64,000 bases of DNA from Rhodospirillales bacterium. Its GTDB lineage: Bacteria; Pseudomonadota; Alphaproteobacteria; Acetobacterales; Acetobacteraceae. Within the stretch, counting starts at the first letter, position 1, and each line of letters begins with the position of its first letter. The notes under the pieces are model-generated. The model saw nothing but the letters and a program-made list of their open reading frames with translations. It was not told where the DNA came from and ran no database searches. Both the position numbers and the translations under genes were made by a program. Of this stretch, positions 9,140 to 20,228 are shown piece by piece. Location: positions 36,287 to 100,286 of the forward strand of contig JAFKLG010000060.1 of assembly GCA_017304945.1 (NCBI GenBank), read 5' to 3'.

Positions 9140-9865
9140 TTACGCTCCGGGGACGGGTTCGCGGCGGATGAGCACCTCTCCGGCGGGGCTCAGCCGCACG
9201 ACGTTGACCGTCTTCGCCAGTTCCGGGGATCCCGAGTAGTACGCCGGCACCGACCCGTCGCCGACCGAGACCGCGCGATCCCAGTGACCCAGCGCGACGT
9301 AATGCGCCTCGGTCGCCGCGAGATCCTGATCGCTGATCAGCCACGACCGATGCGCGTGCTCCTTCCATTCCGCCGGCGCCGCGTAGTGGCCGTGCGCCAT
9401 GGCGACCTGCCAGCGGGTCGTGCGGGGCCGGGGCGTCCGCAGCGGCGACATGTCGTTGAAGTCGCGATGCGCGTGGCCCCAGATCTCGAGGTCGAACGGG
9501 TCGAACCGGACCGCCTCCTCATCCGTCACGCCCAGCACGTGGACATGCGGCAGGTCGGTGATGCCGGCCTTGCGGAACAGGCAGTTGGGCAGCGCCGGGT
9601 CATGGTTGCCCGGCAGGATCACCACGGGCATGCCGGAAGCTTCCAGCATCGCGGCGGCGCGGCGCAGGATCGGGGCGGGCACGCGGTGATTGTCGAACGT
9701 GTCGCCGGCCAGCAGCAGCACGTCCGCGCCCACCGCCTGCGCCGTCGCGATCACCCGGCGCAGTCCCTCCGTCCCATCATGGGCGTTCGCCTTGTGGCCG
9801 TCGTCGACATGCAGGTCGGAGGTGTGAACCAGGACGATGCCCCGGTCGGGGAAGCGATGTGCCAT
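9140..9865 (-). CDS. Metallophosphoesterase (calcineurin-like)
   Basis: A 241-residue hydrolase with the whole set of binuclear-metal motifs: D-x-H in [12 protein letters not shown] (residues about 12-23), GD in [14 protein letters not shown] in [12 protein letters not shown], then [15 protein letters not shown] and VALGHWDRA. The layout resembles the phosphoesterase domain of SbcD/Mre11 but stops after that domain, so it is a stand-alone phosphoesterase with no visible partner. The substrate is unknown; DNA ends, cyclic nucleotides and phospholipids are all possible within this superfamily. Confidence 0.85.
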   Translation of the reverse strand: MAHRFPDRGIVLVHTSDLHVDDGHKANAHDGTEGLRRVIATAQAVGADVLLLAGDTFDNHRVPAPILRRAAAMLEASGMPVVILPGNHDPALPNCLFRKAGITDLPHVHVLGVTDEEAVRFDPFDLEIWGHAHRDFNDMSPLRTPRPRTTRWQVAMAHGHYAAPAEWKEHAHRSWLISDQDLAATEAHYVALGHWDRAVSVGDGSVPAYYSGSPELAKTVNVVRLSPAGEVLIRREPVPGA

Positions 9866-10012
9866 GCGGGCGTGAACTCGGTCTGGATCGGCGCCCGTCA
9901 GGGAGGGAGCTTTCCGGGATGGTCCCGGAATTTGCCCCGGCGATCAAGCCGCGGCCGGGTGGCCGGCCGGCACGGGGCGGGGTAGAAAATGTGCAAACGG
10001 GAGGACAGCACG

Positions 10013-10810
10013 ATGCGGCACGGCCGGATTTTGTTGGAGCTGCGCGACGGCGTCGCGATCATGACGCTGAACGATCCGCCGGTGCTGAACGCGCTGGGAA
10101 TGAAGCTGCGCGAGGACATGAGCGAGGCGCTGGACGCGATCGAGGCCGGCCCCGCGCGCTGCCTGCTGATCACCGGCGCCGGCCGGGCCTTCTGTTCCGG
10201 CGCCAATCTCACCGATCCCGATCGGCCGCCGCGGGATCGCGCCGCCGAGGCCCGTGGCGAGGCGAAGAGCGACCTCGAATCCTGGTACAACCCCACGCTG
10301 ATGCGGCTGCGCGCGCTGCCCATCCCGGTGGTGACCGCGATCAATGGCATCGCCGCGGGCGCTGGCATGAGCCTGGCGCTCTCGGCCGACCTGAAGCTGG
10401 CGGCGCGGTCGGCCTCCTTCCTGCAGGCCTTCGCGCGGATCGGGCTGGTGCCGGATGCCGGATCGTCGTGGATCCTGCCGCGGCTGATCGGGATCGCGCG
10501 GGCGATGGAGCTGTCGCTGCTGGCCGAACGGCTGCCGGCGGAAACCGCGCTCGCCTGGGGGATGATCAACCGGGTGGTGGACGACGCCGCGCTGATGGAC
10601 GAGGCACTGTCCGTGGCGCGCCGCCCCGCCGAAGGCCCCCGTTCGCTCGGGCTGATCCGGCAGCTCTACTGGGCGGCGCTGGAGAACGGCTATGCCGAAC
10701 AACTTGCCTTCGAGGCGAAGCTGCAGAGCGTGGCCGGGATGACGGCGGACTATGCGGAGGGCGTCGCGGCGTTCCGGGAAAAGCGCCCGGCGCGGTTCAC
10801 GGGGCGCTGA
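10013..10810 (+). CDS. Enoyl-CoA hydratase/isomerase family protein
   Basis: A 265-residue crotonase-fold protein. The oxyanion-hole segments are visible as [10 protein letters not shown] and [20 protein letters not shown], followed by the family's helical [21 protein letters not shown] Glu is absent at the usual first catalytic position of classical hydratases (GAGMSLAL), so the protein could be an isomerase or another crotonase such as PaaG. The start was set at 10013 behind GGGAGGAC; an ATG 24 bases upstream in the same frame has no ribosome site. It stands alone, divergent from the metallophosphoesterase. Confidence 0.85.
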   Translation: MRHGRILLELRDGVAIMTLNDPPVLNALGMKLREDMSEALDAIEAGPARCLLITGAGRAFCSGANLTDPDRPPRDRAAEARGEAKSDLESWYNPTLMRLRALPIPVVTAINGIAAGAGMSLALSADLKLAARSASFLQAFARIGLVPDAGSSWILPRLIGIARAMELSLLAERLPAETALAWGMINRVVDDAALMDEALSVARRPAEGPRSLGLIRQLYWAALENGYAEQLAFEAKLQSVAGMTADYAEGVAAFREKRPARFTGR

Positions 10811-10830
10811 TCGGGCCGAGAGCGTGCCGG

Positions 10831-10865
10831 TGGGGATGGCCGGCTCGAGGCCGGCCACGACGGTG
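10831..10865 (-). repeat. Intergenic palindromic element, copy 1
   Basis: Read on the minus strand it is CACCGTCGTGGCCGG, a short centre with CTCGAG, then CCGGCCATCCCCA. Two related copies lie at 27821-27862 and 34851-34890. The arms GGCCGG and CCGGCC are shared and the TCCCCA tail is conserved. It lies between the enoyl-CoA hydratase gene and rpoD, which converge here, and overlaps the direct repeat next to it. Confidence 0.6.
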
Positions 10866-10931
10866 TGGCTGGGGCTGGACGGCCGGCCACGACGGTGTGG
10901 CTGGGGCTGGACGGCCGCCACGACGGTGTGA
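10849..10931. repeat. Tandem direct repeat, 32-base unit
   Basis: Two identical 32-base units (10849-10880 and 10881-10912), each GGCCGGCCACGACGGTGTGG followed by CTGGGGCTGGAC, are followed by a partial third unit from 10913 that has lost two bases in the GGCCGGCC start. No spacers separate the units, so this is not CRISPR. It looks like a local duplication of one arm of the intergenic palindromic element. Confidence 0.85.
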
Positions 10932-10997
10932 GGCCCCGGGGCGCGATGGCCGGCCATGGAGGCGAAGGCGGAGGCGTGAAGCCTGCCGCCGCCGCCC

Positions 10998-12929
<1,932 letters not shown>

Positions 12930-12999
12930 CGCTCGCAGCACTCCTTCGCTCATCCTGGGGGGAGCCTCGTCAGGCGCGCGCCCAGGTTTCATTCTCACC

Positions 13000-14835
13000 T
13001 CAAGCAGCAACCGTATCCGCGCCGTCGGGTTCGCCGCTTTCCACTTTTCTCAGGGCGTCTCGCAAGGCCAATTGCCGCGCAACCGTTGCGGGAATCATAT
13101 TTCGCGCGACTTCGGCCTCTGCCTGCGCAACTTCCTGGCGCAGACGCTCAACGTTCAGCAACCCGTAATAGTGCCACCATCCAGCCTCCGCCTCCGCGGG
13201 CATGGCGGCGGTCTTGGCGCAGGCGGGAAGAGGGTCCGGGGCCGTCGCCAAGGCGTAGTCGATCTGCTCCTGGAATCCAGACCGCGTGAGGTGGTCGATC
13301 AAGGCCGCAGAGTCAAGGACATCGGTATCCACGGCCCATGCGCAGATCGCATCGCGTAGCGGCGCCAACACACCTGGCAGGGCCAGATCGGAATAGGCGT
13401 GCTCCACGTCGTGCAGCAGGGTGGGCTGGCGCAGCAGGATCGCGGTGAGGATCCGCAGCCGTTCGGTCGTCACGCGATCCGGGGCCGGAACGGGTCGGGG
13501 AAGCCGCGGCACCGGACGCTCCGGACCGCGCCGGCCGTCGCCCCGCTTGCCGTCGAAGCCACCCTGGGGCCGTCGGGACGGCGGCCGATCGGCGAAGAAG
13601 CGATCCAGCAGGACGCGGCGGTATTCGCTGGCCAGCGCGCGATCAGGGATCCGTTTCGCCGCCTCCTCCAGCCGGGTGCGGAACGCGGCCCGCTGTTCCG
13701 GCGTGGCGGCCCCTCCCGGCCGCATCAGGTCATACAGGGCATCCGACAGCGGCCGCGCCGCTTCCAGCAGGGCAGCGAAGCCGGCCGTCCCTTGGGAGCG
13801 GGTCAAGCTGTCCGGGTCTTCCCCTTGCGGCAGCGTCACGAAGCGCAGCGTCCGTTCGGCGGACAGCAGCGGCAGGGCGATTTCCGCCGCCCGCGCTGCC
13901 GCGCGCACGCCGGCCGCGTCGCCGTCGAAACACAGCACCGGAGCGGGAGAGAGGCGCCACAGCTCGCCCAACTGATCCTCGGTGAGCGCGGTTCCGAGCG
14001 GAGCGACGGCGGCGGGGAAGCTGGCCTGGGCGAGGGCGATCACGTCCATGTAGCCTTCGACGACCACCACCGCCGCGCCGCCACGCACGCCGTCCCGCGC
14101 CAGATCCAGGCCGTAGAGGTTGCGGCGCTTGGAGAACAGCGCCGTCTCCGGCCCGTTGACGTATTTCGGCTGCCCGTCGCCCAGCACCCGGCCGCCGAAG
14201 CTGATCGTCCGCCCGCGCCGGTCCCGGATCGGGAACATCACGCGATTGAAGAACAGCTCGAACTGGCGGCCCGTTTCATCGTCGATACGCATCAATCCCG
14301 CATCGACAAGATGCTGTGAGGTAATGCCCTCGCGTCCCAGATCGGCGATCAGCGCGCCGCGCCCCTCACCCGACCAGCCGAGGCCGAACTGCTCGATCGT
14401 CGCGTCGGACAGGCCGCGCCGATGCAGGTAGTCGAGTGCCGCGCGCCCCTCCGACAGCCGAAGGCGCCGGCGGTAGGTCTGTTCCGCCGCTTCCAGCACC
14501 GAATGCAGCGTATGGCGGCGGCGTTCGGCTTCGGCGGCTTCGGGCGTGGGTTTCGGCACCTGCAGCCCGGCTTCGGCCGCAAGCTGTTCCACCGCCTCGG
14601 TGAAGCCGGCGCCCTGGCTCTGCATGACGAAGGCGATCGCATCGCCATGCGCCCCGCAGCCGAAGCAATGATAATGGTCCTCATAGACATAGAAGCTCGG
14701 CGTCTTCTCGCCGTGGAACGGGCAGCAGCCTTTCCACTGCCGCCCCGAACGCGTGAGGCGCACGCGGCGGCCGATCACGGCCGATAGCGGCGTCCGAGCC
14801 CGCAACTCGTCCAGGAACGCGGCGGGCAGCGCCAT
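13000..14835 (-). CDS. dnaG: DNA primase DnaG
   Basis: The 611-residue bacterial primase makes RNA primers at the replication fork. It has an N-terminal CHC2 zinc finger ([13 protein letters not shown], then [12 protein letters not shown], residues about 36-67). The catalytic TOPRIM core has [15 protein letters not shown] (about 258-272) and [12 protein letters not shown] (about 301-312). A variable C-terminal helicase-binding domain follows. The length is normal for the family. Its start directly abuts the stop of the YqeY gene upstream and rpoD lies downstream, a variant of the classical macromolecular-synthesis operon in which yqeY takes the place of rpsU. Confidence 0.97.
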   Translation of the reverse strand: MALPAAFLDELRARTPLSAVIGRRVRLTRSGRQWKGCCPFHGEKTPSFYVYEDHYHCFGCGAHGDAIAFVMQSQGAGFTEAVEQLAAEAGLQVPKPTPEAAEAERRRHTLHSVLEAAEQTYRRRLRLSEGRAALDYLHRRGLSDATIEQFGLGWSGEGRGALIADLGREGITSQHLVDAGLMRIDDETGRQFELFFNRVMFPIRDRRGRTISFGGRVLGDGQPKYVNGPETALFSKRRNLYGLDLARDGVRGGAAVVVVEGYMDVIALAQASFPAAVAPLGTALTEDQLGELWRLSPAPVLCFDGDAAGVRAAARAAEIALPLLSAERTLRFVTLPQGEDPDSLTRSQGTAGFAALLEAARPLSDALYDLMRPGGAATPEQRAAFRTRLEEAAKRIPDRALASEYRRVLLDRFFADRPPSRRPQGGFDGKRGDGRRGPERPVPRLPRPVPAPDRVTTERLRILTAILLRQPTLLHDVEHAYSDLALPGVLAPLRDAICAWAVDTDVLDSAALIDHLTRSGFQEQIDYALATAPDPLPACAKTAAMPAEAEAGWWHYYGLLNVERLRQEVAQAEAEVARNMIPATVARQLALRDALRKVESGEPDGADTVAA

Positions 14836-15291
14836 TCAGCCGATCCGCGCTTTGACGATGGGGCCGGCCAGGGACATGTCGAGCGCGGCGCCGTGCTTCG
14901 CCTTCAGCGCGGCCATGACCTTGCCCATGTCCTTGAGAGTGGTGGCGCCGGTCGCCGCGATCGCCTCGGCAACCGCGGCCTCGATGGCGGCCTGGTCCAT
15001 CTGCTGCGGCAGGAACCCCTCGATCACCGCGATCTCGGCCTCCTCCTTGGCGGCGAGTTCGGGGCGGTTGCCCTGCCGATAGAGCTCCACGGACTCGCGG
15101 CGTGACTTTACCATGCCGCGGAGCATGGACAGGATCTCCTCGTCCGGCACCTTGTCGACCCCTTTCGGGCGGCTCGCGATATCCACGTCCTTCAGCCGCG
15201 CCAGGATCATGCGAAGCGTGGAGGTGCGGGCGGCGTCACCGCCCTTCATGGCGGTCTTGAGCTGGTCCGTGAACTGGTCTCTCAAGCCCAT
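14836..15291 (-). CDS. yqeY: GatB/YqeY-family protein
   Basis: A 151-residue helical protein of the YqeY family, which resembles the tRNA-binding tail of the amidotransferase subunit GatB. Recognisable segments are LRDQFTDQLKTAMKGGDAAR, ARTSTLRMILARLKD and the C-terminal MGKVMAALKAKHGAALDMSL, which contains the conserved K-HG. Family members are small and often sit before dnaG-rpoD in Alphaproteobacteria; a role in tRNA-dependent amidation is suggested by homology only. The ATG at 15291 was chosen (AGAGGG just upstream) over an in-frame ATG 21 bases earlier. Confidence 0.92.
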   Translation of the reverse strand: MGLRDQFTDQLKTAMKGGDAARTSTLRMILARLKDVDIASRPKGVDKVPDEEILSMLRGMVKSRRESVELYRQGNRPELAAKEEAEIAVIEGFLPQQMDQAAIEAAVAEAIAATGATTLKDMGKVMAALKAKHGAALDMSLAGPIVKARIG

Positions 15292-15470
15292 CCCTCTACT
15301 CCCGTCGTGCAATCCGATCCTCTACCACACCCTGCGGCCCCGCGGCCGTCCATCCTGCGCCGGGAGCATGGCGCAGACGGCATGCCTCGCCCTTGCCAGC
15401 CGCTGACCCGTCCTGTTTGGATGCTGTCTCGGCCGGATTGCGCTCTGCCGGCCCGGGAGGAATGCCGCCG

Positions 15471-16877
15471 ATGCAGTCGCTTGCCGCCGTGGCCGAGGTG
15501 ATCGGCCCCGCGAACGTCCTGTCTGCGCCCGAGGATGTGGCGCCCTATGCCGTCGACTGGCGCAACGCCTATCGCGGCACGCCGGTGGCGGTGCTGCGCC
15601 CGGGAACCACCCAGGAGGTCGCCGCGACGATGCGGTGGTGCGCCGAGGCGGGGCTGACCGTGGTTCCCGCCGGCGGCCGCACCGGCCTGGCCGGCGCTGC
15701 GGTGCCCGCGGCCAACGGCCCTCCCGCCGTCGTGCTGTCGCTCGAGCGGCTGAACCGGATCCGCGCGATCGATGCCCGCGACTTCTCGATCGTGGCCGAG
15801 GCGGGCTGCGTGGTGCAGACCGTGCAGCAGGCCGCCGCCGAGGCGGGGCGGCTGTTTCCGATCCAGTGGGGTGCCCAGGGCACGGCCCAGATCGGCGGCA
15901 TGCTGTCCACCAACGCCGGTGGCATCCGCACCCTGCGCTGGGGCAACGCGCGCGAACTCGTCCTGGGCCTCGAAGTCGTGCTGCCCGATGGGCGCGTGCT
16001 CGACGATTTGCGCCGGGTGCGCAAGGACAACTCGGGCTACGCGCTGCGGCACCTGTTCATCGGCGGCGAGGGGACGCTGGGCGTGATCACGGCCGCCGCG
16101 ATGCGGCTGCAGCCGGCGGTCAAGCGGGTGGAGACGGCCTTCGTCGCGGTCCCCTCGCCGGATGCCGCGCTGTCCCTGTTCTCGCGCGTGATGGAGAGCG
16201 GGGCGGAGGTGATCGCGTTCGAACTCTGCGCCCGCTACTGCATGGCGATCGCTGCCAAGAACGGGGTCGGGCTGCGCATCCCGCTGCCGCTCGAGAGTCC
16301 CTGGTATGTCATGCTGGAACTCGCCGCGGCGCATGAGAGCGTGCCGCTGCGCGCGATCATGGAGGACACGCTGGCCGCCGCGATCGAGGCGGGCGAGGTG
16401 GACGATGCCGCGATCGCCGAGAGCGAGGCGCAGCGGCAGATGATCTGGAAGATCCGGGAGGACTACCCGGAGTGTTCCCGGATGGAAGGCCCGTCGATCA
16501 ACACCGACACCGCGGTGCCGGTCTCGGCGGTGCCGGAGTTCCTGCGCCAGGTGGAGCGGGAGGTGGGGGCCCGCTGGCCGGAGGGGCTGATCTCGGCGAT
16601 CGGTCATGCGGGGGACGGCAACATCCATGTCTCGCTGCACGCGCCGGCCGGGATGGACCGGCCGAGCTGGGTCGCGCGGGCGGGCGGGATGGAGCCCTTG
16701 GTGAACGCGATCGCCGTGTCGCTGGGTGGCAGCTTCTCGGCGGAGCACGGGATCGGCCAGTCCAAGCGGCACGCGATGGCGACGCACAAGAACCCGGTCG
16801 CGATGGACCTGATGCGGGCGGTGAAGGCGGCGCTCGACCCGGAGAACCGGATGAACCCCGGAAAGGTGCTGCCTTAG
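15471..16877 (+). CDS. FAD-linked D-2-hydroxyacid dehydrogenase/glycolate oxidase GlcD-like
   Basis: A 468-residue flavoprotein of the vanillyl-alcohol-oxidase fold. The FAD domain occupies about residues 20-220, with VVPAGGRTGLAGAAVPA and GTAQIGGMLSTNAGGIRTLR as nucleotide loops and LRRVRKDNSGYALRHLFIGG after them. The substrate-cap domain ends with GHAGDGNIHVSLHAP and SAEHGIGQSKRHAM, whose His and Glu residues take part in catalysis. It should oxidise a D-2-hydroxyacid (glycolate, D-lactate or D-2-hydroxyglutarate). GGGAGG ten bases upstream favours 15471 over the ATG at 15462. A paralogue is encoded at 33301-34764. Confidence 0.88.
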   Translation: MQSLAAVAEVIGPANVLSAPEDVAPYAVDWRNAYRGTPVAVLRPGTTQEVAATMRWCAEAGLTVVPAGGRTGLAGAAVPAANGPPAVVLSLERLNRIRAIDARDFSIVAEAGCVVQTVQQAAAEAGRLFPIQWGAQGTAQIGGMLSTNAGGIRTLRWGNARELVLGLEVVLPDGRVLDDLRRVRKDNSGYALRHLFIGGEGTLGVITAAAMRLQPAVKRVETAFVAVPSPDAALSLFSRVMESGAEVIAFELCARYCMAIAAKNGVGLRIPLPLESPWYVMLELAAAHESVPLRAIMEDTLAAAIEAGEVDDAAIAESEAQRQMIWKIREDYPECSRMEGPSINTDTAVPVSAVPEFLRQVEREVGARWPEGLISAIGHAGDGNIHVSLHAPAGMDRPSWVARAGGMEPLVNAIAVSLGGSFSAEHGIGQSKRHAMATHKNPVAMDLMRAVKAALDPENRMNPGKVLP

Positions 16878-16992
16878 GGCAGCAGCCGTCCTCCGGCTCG
16901 CGACCGCCGGCCGCGTGGCGGTTCCGCCCCGAGGCAAAATGCGGCGGCGAAGCGGCTTTACGGCATCGGGCGCCTGGGGCGACAGTGGCGGA

Positions 16993-18582
16993 ATGACGTC
17001 CGCACTCTCCCCCCGCCTCGACCCGATCATCGATTCCCTGCCGCGCCGCTATCCGGGCCCTGGCGGCGCCGTCGCCGTGCTGCGCCACGGCGAGGTGCTG
17101 GTGCGCCACGCCTGGGGCTTCGCCAATGCCGAACGGCGCATCCCGTTCACGCCACGCACGCTGTTCCGCATGTGCTCGATCACCAAGCAGTTCACCTGCG
17201 CGGCGCTGCTGGATGCCTTCCCCGATCCGTCGGTGCTCGACGGCGACGTGCGGGCGCGCCTGCCGCTGCTCGCCGCTGAAGCGCCCGGCGCGCGCCACCT
17301 GGCGCACAACCAGTCGGGGCTGCGCGACTACTGGGCCGTCGCCATGCTGCATGGCGCCCCCGTGGAGAGCCCGTTCGGCGACCTCGAGGCGGCGTCGGTG
17401 ATCGGTGGCACGCGCACGCTGCAGTTCGCCCCCGGCACGCGCTACGCCTACTGCAACCAGAATTTCCGGCTGCTGTCGGACATCCTGGAGGATCGTACCG
17501 GCGAGAGTTTCGCGAGCCTGCTGCGCCGCCGCGTGTTCGAGCGCGCCGGCATGCCGCATGCGCTGCTCGCCGCCGACACCCGCGCCATGCCCGACGGGAC
17601 CGAGGGCTATGAGGGCACCCAGGCCGGCGGTTTCCGCGCCGCCGTGAACCAGGTGCTGTGGACCGGCGATGCCGGGCTGGGCGCCTCGCTCGAGGACATG
17701 ATCGCCTGGGAGCGCCACATCGACGCCACCCGCGACGATCCGGAGTCGCTTTACGGCCGGCTCACCGCCCCCGTCGCGTTCGCCGACGGCACCCCGGCCG
17801 AGTATGGGTTCGGGCTGCGGCGCGCACGCGAGTTCGGGCGGATGTCCACCGGCCATGGCGGCGCGCTGCGCGGTTGGCGAAGCCATCGGCTGTATCTGCC
17901 CGAGGAGCGGATCTCGGTGGTCGTGCTGTTCAACCACCTGTCCAATGCACAGGAGGCGGCGCTCGACGTCCTCGCAGCGATGCTGGGGGAGACCCGGCCT
18001 TCGCCCGACCCGACACTGCCGGACCCGTCCTGGCTGGGCGCGTATCGGGAGCCGGAGACTGGCCTGTCGGCCCGCATCGAGGCGGCCGGTCCGGGGCGGA
18101 TCCGGCTGCGTTTCGGCCACAGCCCCGAACTCCTGGACCTGCAGCCGGACGGATCGGCCAGCAATGCCGGTGGCACCCGGCTCGCCCGCACCGTGGGGGC
18201 GGTCACGATGGAGCGCCAGGCGGAGAACCTCCGCACCCGGCTGGAACCGGCCTCGCACCTGCGTGCCGGGGAGGCCCCTTCAGCCCAGCGGGACGGCCTC
18301 GCCGGCACCTACCGATGCGAGGAGCTGGGTGCGGTCCTCACCATGGCCGATGCCGGCGGCACGCTGTATGGCGGGTTCTCGGGAGTCCTCGGCCAGGGGC
18401 GGATGGAGCTGCTGGACCCGATCGCGACCGATCTCTGGGCGCTTCCCTGTCCGCGTGCCCTGGACCACACGCCACCCGGGGACTGGACGATCGCGGTCCG
18501 TCGCGCCGCGGATGGCGAGGTCACGGGCGTCACGCTGGGCTGCTGGCTGGCGCGCGGGCTGGAGTATCAGCGGGTGGGCTGA
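16993..18582 (+). CDS. dap: D-aminopeptidase (S12 penicillin-recognising family)
   Basis: A 529-residue serine hydrolase closely matching the Ochrobactrum D-aminopeptidase, which frees N-terminal D-amino acids from peptides and amides. The S-x-x-K motif falls at Ser62-Ile-Thr-Lys65 (CSITKQF), the Y-x-N motif at Tyr153-Cys-Asn155, and the third-strand H-G-G at 288-290, close to the positions described for that enzyme. Two C-terminal beta-barrel domains (about 335-529) complete the family layout. There is no signal peptide, so it is probably cytoplasmic. The start at 16993 was set by homology of the N-terminus. It may help recycle D-amino-acid peptides from cell wall. Confidence 0.88.
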   Translation: MTSALSPRLDPIIDSLPRRYPGPGGAVAVLRHGEVLVRHAWGFANAERRIPFTPRTLFRMCSITKQFTCAALLDAFPDPSVLDGDVRARLPLLAAEAPGARHLAHNQSGLRDYWAVAMLHGAPVESPFGDLEAASVIGGTRTLQFAPGTRYAYCNQNFRLLSDILEDRTGESFASLLRRRVFERAGMPHALLAADTRAMPDGTEGYEGTQAGGFRAAVNQVLWTGDAGLGASLEDMIAWERHIDATRDDPESLYGRLTAPVAFADGTPAEYGFGLRRAREFGRMSTGHGGALRGWRSHRLYLPEERISVVVLFNHLSNAQEAALDVLAAMLGETRPSPDPTLPDPSWLGAYREPETGLSARIEAAGPGRIRLRFGHSPELLDLQPDGSASNAGGTRLARTVGAVTMERQAENLRTRLEPASHLRAGEAPSAQRDGLAGTYRCEELGAVLTMADAGGTLYGGFSGVLGQGRMELLDPIATDLWALPCPRALDHTPPGDWTIAVRRAADGEVTGVTLGCWLARGLEYQRVG

Positions 18583-18606
18583 CGGAGCCGCCGCCCTCCC
18601 GGCCCG

Positions 18607-20157
18607 CTACCGGGCGGGTGGCACTTTCGCATCGCCCCCCAGAATGGCGCGCAGCATCACGGCCCCATCCGGGTCCGGCAGCGCGAGCGTCTCACGGAAC
18701 ACGATCTGCGCGACCCGACAGGTGTCCGCGCGGGGGAGTTGCGGCGTGCCGAACTGGGTGAGTTGCCGCAGCACCGCCGGCGGATATCTTTGCCGCAGGA
18801 CCGCGAGCAGGCGCTCGCGCGCCGCCTGGATGGCCGCGTCCGGAGGGTGCCGCGGCGGAGCGCCGATCGCCGATCGGATGATCGCTTCGACGGCGGCGTT
18901 GGTCCGCTGCTCCTGCATCGGCGAGATGAAGCGGTCGACATCGGCCGGATGCGTCGGATCGGCCGACAGGAAGTCGTGGCACGCGTCGGGATCGCGTGGC
19001 CCGATCGCCGCGATGTCCTCCAGCAATGCCTCGGCCATCAGGCGCAATGCCGCGTCGGAGGCGCGCGGCATGCTGTCCCGCAGGACGAGCCCGGTGACGC
19101 CGCGCAATCGCGCTTCGGCCACTGCCGTTTGCGTCCCGGCCGCCAGGTCGGCGGCAAACCCGTCCACCATGGTCGCGAACCGCGCCGGGTCGGCGGCGGC
19201 GATGGCGTCGAACAGCGGCGCGGCGCGGAGCGCGGCGACCACATCCTCCCGCGACGGATGGGCGCCGAGGCCGGAGAGGGCGAACTGGCCGGCGTCCAGA
19301 TCGGTCGCGAAGTGGCTCTCGAGCAGTTCGGTGGCGGTCGGGAACCACATCGCCGCGGTCGCCGTCCCGTAGGCCCGCCGCGCGAAGGCGGGCGACACGC
19401 CGGCTTGCAGCGCGTCCTGCTCCATCGCCGCATTCTGGGCCGCCTGTTCGATGCCGGTGACGCCGGGGAAGTGGCCGGCATGGAAGCCCAGCCCACCCGC
19501 CGACGTGATGAAGCGGCGTGCGCCGCCCAGGAAGGCGAGCGTGCAGGCCGACAGGCATCGTCGGGGCACGAAGGTCCATAGACCCCGCGAGCGCAGCAGG
19601 TCGCGCATGTGCCGCGCCTCGACGATCCGGCCACCCTGGCTGGTCAGGTGCACCACGCGCACGTCCGGCGCCGCCGCGAGCGCCTTCTGCAGTGCGCGGG
19701 TCGCCCCGAACGGGATGCCGCCGGTGAAGGCGAGTTCGCGTCCGTGGTTCAGGACCTGGATTTCGAATCCGCCCACGCTCGGGTCGCCGGCCGCGATCAG
19801 CGCCGCTTCGCGGAGTTCGGGGACGGCGCGGCTCGCCACGAGCCATCCGGTCTGCACGACGCCGAGGACCAGCAGCACCTTCACCAGCACTGCCCAGAAT
19901 CGCCGACCACCACGGGATGCATGGCGGCTGGCCGAGCGCCAGACACCCACCACCTGCCATACCGCCACCAGCAGGCGCACGCCCCAGTTCGCCGAGACCA
20001 GCAGAAGCACGCCCCAGGGCATGATCAGGCCGCGCAGGACCAGCCAACCGGCAAGGCCGGCTGCGGCCGCGATCAGGCCGCCGGAAAGGATGCTGCCCCA
20101 GAACGCGGCGGCGAGGGACAGGTCGCCTCGCCAGTGGCGTCCGGGATAGGCCGCCAC
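18607..20157 (-). CDS. Membrane protein with periplasmic ClpP-fold domain (COG3904-like)
   Basis: About 516 residues from a GTG at 20157. Four or so hydrophobic helices occupy residues 15-125 (LAAAFWGSILSGG, WLVLRGLIMPWGVLLLV, FWAVLVKVLLVLGVV). A soluble domain of the ClpP/crotonase type follows, with GIPFGATRALQKALAAAP, LTSQGGRIVEARHMRDLL and a putative serine nucleophile in RRCLSACTLAFLGGARR. A helical C-terminal half of unknown function ends the protein. COG3904-type proteins are predicted membrane-associated serine peptidases. The true start is uncertain: the frame continues upstream into the aminotransferase gene, and a CTG overlapping its TGA stop (20230-20232) would also work. Confidence 0.65.
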   Translation of the reverse strand: MAAYPGRHWRGDLSLAAAFWGSILSGGLIAAAAGLAGWLVLRGLIMPWGVLLLVSANWGVRLLVAVWQVVGVWRSASRHASRGGRRFWAVLVKVLLVLGVVQTGWLVASRAVPELREAALIAAGDPSVGGFEIQVLNHGRELAFTGGIPFGATRALQKALAAAPDVRVVHLTSQGGRIVEARHMRDLLRSRGLWTFVPRRCLSACTLAFLGGARRFITSAGGLGFHAGHFPGVTGIEQAAQNAAMEQDALQAGVSPAFARRAYGTATAAMWFPTATELLESHFATDLDAGQFALSGLGAHPSREDVVAALRAAPLFDAIAAADPARFATMVDGFAADLAAGTQTAVAEARLRGVTGLVLRDSMPRASDAALRLMAEALLEDIAAIGPRDPDACHDFLSADPTHPADVDRFISPMQEQRTNAAVEAIIRSAIGAPPRHPPDAAIQAARERLLAVLRQRYPPAVLRQLTQFGTPQLPRADTCRVAQIVFRETLALPDPDGAVMLRAILGGDAKVPPAR

Positions 20158-20228
20158 CCGCCGCGCCAGGGAGGGGCGGCCGCCTGCCGGCGGAGGCGCC
20201 GTCTCCGGTCCGGCGGGCGAAGCGGCCG

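Noticed and set aside
10849..10931. CRISPR-like direct repeats
   Set aside because: The units are adjacent without spacers, only two to three copies exist and no cas gene is present.
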